The position numbers and the translations under genes are program-made. Under the pieces are notes generated by a model. It ran no database searches. It was not told where the DNA came from and saw only the letters and a program-made list of their open reading frames with translations. Below are positions 5,742-10,911 of a DNA stretch of 10,911 nt, in pieces. The stretch comes from Promethearchaeum sp. (GTDB lineage: Archaea; Asgardarchaeota; Lokiarchaeia; Sigyniarchaeales; Promethearchaeaceae), in assembly GCA_030611625.1 (NCBI GenBank), contig JAUWPK010000080.1:1-10911 (forward strand). The letters run 5' to 3'. Within the stretch, counting starts at the first letter, position 1. Every line of letters begins with the position of its first letter.

Positions 5742-8258
5742 TTACATACTATGCATTTCTCTTGCAATGATTTCATCTTGGAGTTCTTTTCCAATAGAAA
5801 CAAAATAGGCATTATATCCAGTTATCCTAACCAATAGATTATGGTATCCTTCAGGATTAATTTGGGCTTCCTTAAGCATTTTTGCATCTAAAATATTAAT
5901 TTGTAATGCTGTTCCTCCATTTTCTATATATCCCCTTAGATAAGCCTTAAATTTATCTTTAAGTTCTGGATTACGTAGCAATGAAGGACTAAATGTTAAA
6001 GTATGGCTCGCTCCATTTGGTAAATAGTTAATATAATTCCCATTTTCATCTTTACCTCCTAATACGGTTCCAACAGAATTCGTTACTGCAGTGGGTCCTT
6101 GTATATCTGCTCCATTGGTTGGTGAAATGGCATTAGAGAGAAATTGACCTCCAATTCTGCCATCTGGTGTTGCTGGTGTAAAACCTGCGTCTTCTCCTGC
6201 CCAATAATTCCACGATAACATTCCGGGTCGATAATTAAAATTCGTAGGTGTTTTGTATTTGAAACATTCTTGGGACCAAATCTCCATTACTTTTTGAGCA
6301 AGTTTATCTGCTTCATCATTATCATTACCATATTTAGGTGCTCGATTTTTTAGAAGTGATTGCATTACTACCCATTCCTTTTTACCCTTGAAATCGTTTT
6401 CCATAGCTTCCTTTAATTCAGCAATTGTGAATTTTTTCTCATCATAAACAAATTTCTTTATTGCAAGCAAAGAATCTACCAAAGTTGCGTATCCAACACC
6501 CTCAATTGTAACAAATCGAATTTCAGGACCACCATTTCTGACATCTAATCCTTGATTTATACAGCCCTTTACCATTGTGGATAGGTACGGTGTTGGTATC
6601 CATTTAGCTCGGAATTCTTCAGAAATATTATAAGTTTCTACAGTATATTTAATCTGGAATTTAACTTGTTTAACCCAAGCATTCCAGAATTCTTCCCAAG
6701 TTGTAAAATCTTCTGGTAATCCTGTTTTTAACCCCATTTGAATAGATTTTTTTTCTTTTGGATGAAGCATTATTACATTTTGATTTTGATTTGCACTTTT
6801 CCCGTTGTATAAGGTTAATAAAATGCTCTTAACTAAATTAGGATTGCAATTTACAGTCCCACTGCGATCATTTCCTTGCATAGTGTTTTCCAAGCATCCA
6901 ACACAAGCATAATCCCATGCATCTTCTTTTGGGATTCCTTCCCTAATCATTCCAGCTATAGAACGTTCATCAAAATTTAGAAGAAAGGGAGCACCTTGAG
7001 ATTTGGTTATCATATCCACAATAATATCAAGTAATTTATCTGGAGAATTTCTGTGTAAACGGACATTTGGTTTAGGCTCAAGAATTGGGCTCCATTCATC
7101 AATAACTTCAAGAATAATGTAGGTTAAATCGTTAGTAAGATCTTCTCCGTTAGCCCCACATCCCGATAATGTCATAAGTTGTCCAAAGCCTGCTGTAATT
7201 CCATTATTTCCCACTCGCATTTGCGCATCATATGCAGTATTGCAGTGAAACCAAAAGGATCCAAGAATTTCTTTAGCAAAATCCTTAGTAATATTTCCTT
7301 CATCAATTACATCTTTTTTATAGAGATTCCATAGATGTTGGTCTGTTCTTCCGAATGATAATCCTGGTCCCGGATAACTTTCTTCAGCCATTACTATCAT
7401 ATGAATTAGCCAAAGAGATTGAACTGCTTGCCAAAAAGTTTGGGCAGGTTCCCAAGGTACGATTTCAAGATTTTTTGCCATTTGAATGAGTTCTTGTTTT
7501 CTAGTTTCGTTATTTGACTTATTTGCTAATTTTGTGCATTCCTCAGCATATTTTTGTGCTAATTTTCTTGGAATTTCCGAAGCTTGAATAATAGCCCTAA
7601 GTTCGTCACCTAATGGTCCTTTTTTTTCTTTCTCACTAAACTTGTCATATCTTTCTAAAGCTTCAGAATAAATCGCTTTAAATCCATTTTTTATTATGTA
7701 ATCATAATCAGGAATAATATGTCCAGCAGTGGCACCTGCATTTCCAAAACCGTGATTGTGATATTTAAAAACACTATTTCTGGCGTTTAAATTTAGTTTA
7801 TCATATAATTTTTGTTCTTTTTCATTTAAACATTTACTCAATTGAGTATTAAAACGCCCACCTGCCAAGAGTTCGGGTCCAATTATCTCTTGAGGAATTT
7901 TATCTAACATCACTTTTTCCAAAAATATAATTTTTCTTTCTGGAAGTGATTTAGACCAAAAATCTTTAGGTAATTCCACTTCTTCAGCCATTAAAGATAA
8001 GGAAGAACTGAAAATACCTCGTGATTTATTTCCAAGATAGAAATAAATTTCAGGAACAATATAATAATCACTTTCAGCAAATTGGCGATCATTTGGGAGT
8101 CCAGTTGTAAAAGGCATGTATTCATTATTCCATTCGCGCTTAACACCTAAGAAATAATAATCTCTTAGCCATTTATTACGTGGAGATAAATCATGGGGTT
8201 CAGCAATCTTGTATTTTTGCTGTTCATTTGACGAATCCTTTTTTTCTGTAGTTACCAT
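5742..8258 (-). CDS. Glycyl radical enzyme, substrate unknown (dehydratase/lyase/decarboxylase side of the family)
   Basis: This is an 838-residue oxygen-sensitive radical enzyme of the pyruvate formate-lyase superfamily. The glycyl radical loop is near the C terminus: RITGYNAYF with Gly814. The cysteine loop is ACVGCLENT, where Cys455 in GCLE is the expected thiyl residue and Glu457 the C-x-E acid/base seen in glycerol/diol dehydratase, choline lyase, hydroxyproline dehydratase and 4-hydroxyphenylacetate decarboxylase. Pyruvate formate-lyase instead has adjacent cysteines. Other family blocks are GHIIPDYDYII (179-189), PNVRLHRNSP (397-406), GGPEIRF plus EGVGYATLVDSLLAIKK (576-602), TPDGR (697-701) and GPTA (721-724). 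Leu456 and the additional Cys452 look atypical compared with the common GCVEP form. The roughly 25-residue polar N terminus does not look like a microcompartment targeting helix. The activase gene follows, and the TetR gene with a palindrome lies divergently upstream. No small Fe-S subunit like HpdC is present. Confidence 0.93.
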   Translation of the reverse strand: MVTTEKKDSSNEQQKYKIAEPHDLSPRNKWLRDYYFLGVKREWNNEYMPFTTGLPNDRQFAESDYYIVPEIYFYLGNKSRGIFSSSLSLMAEEVELPKDFWSKSLPERKIIFLEKVMLDKIPQEIIGPELLAGGRFNTQLSKCLNEKEQKLYDKLNLNARNSVFKYHNHGFGNAGATAGHIIPDYDYIIKNGFKAIYSEALERYDKFSEKEKKGPLGDELRAIIQASEIPRKLAQKYAEECTKLANKSNNETRKQELIQMAKNLEIVPWEPAQTFWQAVQSLWLIHMIVMAEESYPGPGLSFGRTDQHLWNLYKKDVIDEGNITKDFAKEILGSFWFHCNTAYDAQMRVGNNGITAGFGQLMTLSGCGANGEDLTNDLTYIILEVIDEWSPILEPKPNVRLHRNSPDKLLDIIVDMITKSQGAPFLLNFDERSIAGMIREGIPKEDAWDYACVGCLENTMQGNDRSGTVNCNPNLVKSILLTLYNGKSANQNQNVIMLHPKEKKSIQMGLKTGLPEDFTTWEEFWNAWVKQVKFQIKYTVETYNISEEFRAKWIPTPYLSTMVKGCINQGLDVRNGGPEIRFVTIEGVGYATLVDSLLAIKKFVYDEKKFTIAELKEAMENDFKGKKEWVVMQSLLKNRAPKYGNDNDEADKLAQKVMEIWSQECFKYKTPTNFNYRPGMLSWNYWAGEDAGFTPATPDGRIGGQFLSNAISPTNGADIQGPTAVTNSVGTVLGGKDENGNYINYLPNGASHTLTFSPSLLRNPELKDKFKAYLRGYIENGGTALQINILDAKMLKEAQINPEGYHNLLVRITGYNAYFVSIGKELQDEIIAREMHSM

Positions 8259-8290
8259 TTTTTTTCATTCTTTCATTTTTTTTTATTTAA

Positions 8291-8302
8291 TTAATATATT
8301 TA
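8291..8302 (-). promoter_or_regulatory. Candidate TATA box of the glycyl radical enzyme cluster
   Basis: The minus strand reads TAAATATATTAA, 33 to 44 bases before the ATG at 8258, which would place initiation about 10 bases before the start codon. The upstream BRE is poor. A competing candidate is GCATATATGG on the minus strand at 8309-8318, preceded by a better BRE-like GCAAAT. In either case the 20-bp palindrome lies upstream of the TATA element, not over the start site. Confidence 0.35.
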
Positions 8303-8333
8303 GATGATCCATATATGCATTTGCAAAATATTG

Positions 8334-8353
8334 ATGGAAACCGTGGTTTCCAT
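8334..8353. promoter_or_regulatory. Perfect 20-bp palindrome, candidate TetR operator
   Basis: The half-sites ATGGAAACC and GGTTTCCAT are exact reverse complements separated by GT. It is the longest perfect inverted repeat I found in any intergenic stretch here and is relatively G+C-rich against an A+T-rich background, so chance is unlikely. Size and symmetry match operators of TetR-family dimers, and it lies between a TetR gene and the cluster it is expected to control. It falls between the two divergent TATA candidates, so one protein could control both directions. Confidence 0.7.
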
Positions 8354-8382
8354 TACTGATTTTAATCAAAAACCTCTATATT

Positions 8383-8390
8383 CATATAAA
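8383..8390 (+). promoter_or_regulatory. Candidate TATA box of the TetR gene
   Basis: CATATAAA preceded by the purine-containing AAAAACC stretch (8369-8374) resembles TATA plus BRE on the plus strand. It would give a leader of about 75 bases that contains a T9 tract, which is unfavourable. A weaker alternative is AATTAATTTT near 8440-8449, after GAAAAC, with a leader of about 20 bases. The choice is open. Confidence 0.28.
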
Positions 8391-8490
8391 TGAAGATTAG
8401 ACACAAAAATGTTAAAGAATTAGGCACTTAGAAAACTTCAATTAATTTTCAATATTTTTTTTTAATTCTTATGACAATATAATATTAATA

Positions 8491-9063
8491 ATGGAATCAT
8501 CAGACCGAAATTTTAAAAAAAAGCAAGAAATAGCAGATAAGTTTATGGAATTTTTCTTAAGACACGGTATGGTTAAAACAATAGTTAATGATGTTTCTAA
8601 AGAACTTCACATGAGTAAAAAGACTATATATAAGTATTTCAAAGGGGGAAAACAAGAGTGTCTTTATTTTATTTTTTCAAAAGTTGGACAGCAAGCTCGT
8701 TTAATTGTTGAAAAAGAAATCATGAAATTGCCAACTTCTTGGGAAAAAATTGAACTTTTGATTCATAAAATATTTGAAATTTCAATCCCATATATATTAG
8801 ATAATGTAGCTGATAAAGAAGAAGATTACATTACTGAAAATAGAATAGGAGGAAATGCCTTCAAAGATGTTTTTCAGGATCTTTTCATCAAAATTTTGAA
8901 TGAAGGAAATAATAATAATGAATTCTCAATCAGTGATGCAAAACAAACATTTAATTTTATATATGGAATATTATTAGAGAGTATGATCATGATACATAAC
9001 GATCCTGATGTTGATGTCTTAGATCAAGTTATTTTAACTGTGAAAAAAATCATTACAAAATAA
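8491..9063 (+). CDS. TetR/AcrR-family transcriptional regulator
   Basis: This is a 190-residue protein of normal TetR length. The N-terminal DNA-binding domain spans about residues 8-55. After a first amphipathic helix (AdkFMEFFLRHGMVKT), the helix-turn-helix at about 30-50 reads VNDVSKELHMSKKTIYKYF; the 'xMSKxTxYxYFxxK' block is diagnostic for the family. The rest is an all-helical ligand-binding and dimerisation domain with no recognisable ligand signature. It contains an acidic loop (about 106-116) and an N-rich linker (about 138-143). It is transcribed away from the glycyl radical enzyme cluster with a perfect palindrome between them, so it most likely controls that cluster and itself in response to a small-molecule substrate or product. 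It is less likely to control the downstream DHH nuclease gene, which has its own TATA-like element. Confidence 0.88.
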   Translation: MESSDRNFKKKQEIADKFMEFFLRHGMVKTIVNDVSKELHMSKKTIYKYFKGGKQECLYFIFSKVGQQARLIVEKEIMKLPTSWEKIELLIHKIFEISIPYILDNVADKEEDYITENRIGGNAFKDVFQDLFIKILNEGNNNNEFSISDAKQTFNFIYGILLESMIMIHNDPDVDVLDQVILTVKKIITK

Positions 9064-9080
9064 ACAACATTTTATTAATA
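9062..9080 (+). promoter_or_regulatory. Candidate BRE/TATA for the DHH protein gene
   Basis: AAACAACA followed by TTTTATTAATA lies just after the TetR stop codon and 33 to 43 bases before the ATG at 9113, a spacing that predicts a leader of about 10 bases. It suggests the nuclease-like gene can be transcribed independently, although read-through from the TetR gene (49-base gap) is also possible. Confidence 0.35.
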
Positions 9081-9112
9081 CGAGCAACATTGATTATTTT
9101 GGATTAAAAGTA

Positions 9113-10777
9113 ATGAGCCGAAAGCAATATCAAAAACAACCTAATTTTAAGAAAATTATAAATTCGAATGATTCATCGCGAAATAAGAATATCAAAAAAC
9201 AAATTCGTGACCTCCAACCAGGAGATTACTATAAAGGAACGGTAAAAATTCTTCGAAAGGTTAAACCAGGGCCGCTAATTTTATCAGTTTTTGATGGATC
9301 GGGAAAAATTGACGCCATTGCTCGTGATAGTTTATTTGATGAGATGAAAAGAAGTGCATCTGGAAGAACAACTTATGATTTTGGAAATATAAAAATAAAG
9401 GATAGTCGGAAAAAGAAAAATACATCTCAATCTTCTAACAATTCAAAAGCATTAACTGAAGATGATATTCACGTTGATGATGTTTTTGAAATTCAAGGAA
9501 AAATTGGCATTCACAGAGATAAATTGGAAATTGAGTTAGATTCTTTGAAAGAAGCGACAATGGATTTCAATGCGCTGATAAATAGTCAATCGGAACCGCT
9601 AAGAAATACTTTTAGCATCGAATCGGAACGATATGAAGCAATGAAATCAGTCTTTTTACGTATTGCTCAACGAATACGGCATGCAATCATTGATGATCAA
9701 CCCATAGTAATTCGCCATCATAACGACGCTGATGGAATTTGTGCTGGCCTAGCAGTCGAACAAGGAATTTTGAATGTAATGAAACGCCGAGAACTTCCCT
9801 CGAAGAATAGAATTTATCGGAGTCCGAATATCACGCCATTTTTTGATCAGATTGATCTTTTTAGGGATATAAGTAAATTTACAAGGTATTCAAAACAATT
9901 TGGTGATAAATCCCCCTTACTTTTATTATTGGATACAGGGTCGACCCCTGAAAATCAATTTGCATTACAAGTATTACAAGCCTTCAATTTTGAATGTATT
10001 ATAGTTGATCATCATAATCCTGGCTCTATTACTGACGGAAAGTGCATGATTTGTGATTTGGTTGAATTTCACCTCAATCCGTATTTGTTTGGATACGATA
10101 GTCAAACCTGTGGTGGTATGCTTTGTTATGAACTTGCGCGATTTATTGATGAAGAATATAATCAACCGATTTATCCTGCTGTTGCTGCTCTTGGTGATAG
10201 ATGTGACATTCCAGAAGTAGATTTGTTGATTGCCAAATCCAAGAAGAGCAGAGAAGAGTTATTTCAAATGGCCATTGTTTTAGATTATTTAGCTTTTCAT
10301 TATAAATTTGATCCTGGTGAAGGCGTTTATGAAAAAGTTTTCACCGACTCGAATATCTTAAATATTATTGGAACCAAAGTTAAATCCTTATTTGCAGCCA
10401 AATTGGAGAGTATGCTTCCCCACATCACAAGTGAAGATATTAATGGTGTATGTTTTACTGTCATTGAATTAGAAAAATTTACTCAGCGAGGAAAATATCC
10501 CACCTCAGGAAAAGTGTTAGGAATGGCCCATGATTATATCGTTTCTCAGAACAACTCTCAACCGGTTTTCACCATTGGTTATTTTGGTGATGGGATCATC
10601 ATTCGCGCTTCCCAGCCAATTCTTCCAGTCCCTACATTATTAGAAAAAATGGAAAAAGAACTTCCAAATGCAAATGTTGAGGGTGGAGGGCATGAACAAG
10701 CAGGATCTATCAAATTTATTTCAGCTTTTGGAGAAGATGTACTCGATTTTATCAAGGTACAATTGCAGAAAATATAA
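9113..10777 (+). CDS. OB-fold plus DHH/DHHA1 phosphoesterase, archaeal RecJ-like
   Basis: This is a 554-residue, probably cytosolic, metal-dependent (normally Mn) phosphoesterase/exonuclease-like protein. An N-terminal OB-fold nucleic-acid-binding region (about 35-150) has GDYYKGTVKILRKVKPGP and LSVFDGSGKIDAI. It is interrupted by a lysine/serine-rich low-complexity loop (about 97-115). The catalytic DHH domain carries all expected metal ligands: motif I RHHNDADG (201-208; H203, D205, D207), motif II DTGS (274-277), motif III VDHH (298-301) and motif IV GDRCD (361-365). The DHHA1 domain has the GGGHEQAGS substrate motif (524-532). The order OB-DHH-DHHA1 matches the archaea-specific RecJ-like family (COG1107 type). 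The DnaJ-like zinc finger found at the N terminus of many members is absent. Its role is likely in DNA or RNA end processing during repair or replication; exact substrate and polarity cannot be inferred. The adjacent radical cluster does not explain it. Confidence 0.88.
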   Translation: MSRKQYQKQPNFKKIINSNDSSRNKNIKKQIRDLQPGDYYKGTVKILRKVKPGPLILSVFDGSGKIDAIARDSLFDEMKRSASGRTTYDFGNIKIKDSRKKKNTSQSSNNSKALTEDDIHVDDVFEIQGKIGIHRDKLEIELDSLKEATMDFNALINSQSEPLRNTFSIESERYEAMKSVFLRIAQRIRHAIIDDQPIVIRHHNDADGICAGLAVEQGILNVMKRRELPSKNRIYRSPNITPFFDQIDLFRDISKFTRYSKQFGDKSPLLLLLDTGSTPENQFALQVLQAFNFECIIVDHHNPGSITDGKCMICDLVEFHLNPYLFGYDSQTCGGMLCYELARFIDEEYNQPIYPAVAALGDRCDIPEVDLLIAKSKKSREELFQMAIVLDYLAFHYKFDPGEGVYEKVFTDSNILNIIGTKVKSLFAAKLESMLPHITSEDINGVCFTVIELEKFTQRGKYPTSGKVLGMAHDYIVSQNNSQPVFTIGYFGDGIIIRASQPILPVPTLLEKMEKELPNANVEGGGHEQAGSIKFISAFGEDVLDFIKVQLQKI

Positions 10778-10840
10778 ATATGTACAACAAAAAAACTCTT
10801 CAATTTTATTATATCATTAACTATGTAATTCAATTTAAAA

Positions 10841-10883
10841 TCTTTCTTTCCTTGCTTTTAAGTTTTTATTTTCTCACAATTTT
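10841..10883 (+). terminator. U-rich tail after the DHH protein gene
   Basis: Plus-strand RNA downstream of the stop contains repeated T clusters (TCTTTCTTTCC, TTTTAAG, TTTTTATTTTC, ATTTTTAC) without a clear hairpin. Archaeal termination commonly uses such consecutive U-tracts. The rest of 10778-10911 holds no supported gene. Confidence 0.35.
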
Positions 10884-10911
10884 TACTAAATTATTCTAAA
10901 CAACCAATATA

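Larger units (their letters stand above)
8259..8490. other. Divergent regulatory region between glycyl radical enzyme and TetR genes
   Basis: This is a 232-base gene-free region holding both divergent promoters. It contains a perfect 20-bp palindrome (8334-8353), a second small inverted repeat TGATT-TT-AATCA (8357-8368) whose centre is 19 bp away, and the palindromic words ATGCAT (8315-8320) and TTTGCAAA (8320-8327). It has TATA-like sequences for both directions and a T9 tract at 8455-8463 just before the TetR gene. No Shine-Dalgarno motif precedes either start. No small ORF or RNA gene is supported. Confidence 0.7.

Noticed and set aside
5742..8258. Assignment as pyruvate formate-lyase (pflB)
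   Set aside because: The active site has a single thiyl Cys in GCLE with the C-x-E glutamate, not the adjacent cysteine pair of pyruvate formate-lyase, and the activase carries the extra two-cluster ferredoxin domain that pyruvate formate-lyase activase lacks.
8455..8463. T9 tract before the TetR gene as a terminator
   Set aside because: No plus-strand gene lies upstream within the 232-base region to be terminated; it is more likely part of the A+T-rich promoter/leader, although it counts against the more distant TATA candidate.
9974..10165. Minus-strand reading frame of 63 codons within the DHH gene
   Set aside because: It is antisense to the catalytic core with motif III; the translation has no family features.
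10579..10833. Minus-strand reading frame of 84 codons over the DHHA1 end
   Set aside because: It is mostly antisense to the conserved GGGH region, starts in A+T-rich spacer, and has low-complexity translation.

Overview
The window looks like a strongly A+T-rich archaeal genome fragment. Three things point to Archaea: upstream regions carry BRE/TATA-like elements instead of bacterial -35/-10 boxes; most starts lack a Shine-Dalgarno sequence; and the right-hand gene encodes an OB-fold plus DHH phosphoesterase of the archaeal RecJ-like type. The large NosD-like beta-helix/FN3 surface protein with a C-terminal membrane anchor and charged cytosolic tail, together with the codon and asparagine-rich style, is reminiscent of Asgard (Lokiarchaeia-like) archaea. 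That lineage call is an inference: no signature eukaryotic-like protein lies in the window.

Layout from left to right. At the left edge is the 5' end of a minus-strand gene for a small membrane protein, cut by the window. Next is a minus-strand gene pair (3726 to 338). The first gene encodes a 904-residue exported surface protein: signal peptide, parallel beta-helix, two FN3-like domains, one membrane span and a cytosolic tail. The second encodes a 225-residue two-span membrane protein and overlaps the first by 4 bases (ATGA), so the two are probably translationally coupled. A clear BRE/TATA element only about 25 bases from the first start suggests a nearly leaderless mRNA.

The centre (8258 to 3807, minus strand) is a three-gene cluster: an 838-residue glycyl radical enzyme, its radical-SAM activating enzyme, and a protein that appears to contain two tandem flavin-binding split-barrel (pyridoxamine-phosphate-oxidase-like) domains. 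The gaps are 39 and 45 bases. A TetR-family regulator gene is transcribed divergently from 8491, and the 232-base region between them contains a perfect 20-bp palindrome that is a strong operator candidate. Together these suggest a substrate-inducible, strictly anaerobic radical catabolic module. The active-site motif is Cys-x-x-Cys-Leu-Glu, not the Cys-Cys of pyruvate formate-lyase, so the enzyme belongs to the broad dehydratase/lyase/decarboxylase side of the family. Its substrate cannot be read from the sequence.

At the right, downstream of the TetR gene and on the same strand, is the OB-fold/DHH nuclease-like gene (9113 to 10777), a probable DNA/RNA maintenance gene unrelated to the radical module. 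It is followed by a U-rich tail with no further gene. No RNA gene, mobile element, CRISPR array or long DNA repeat was seen.
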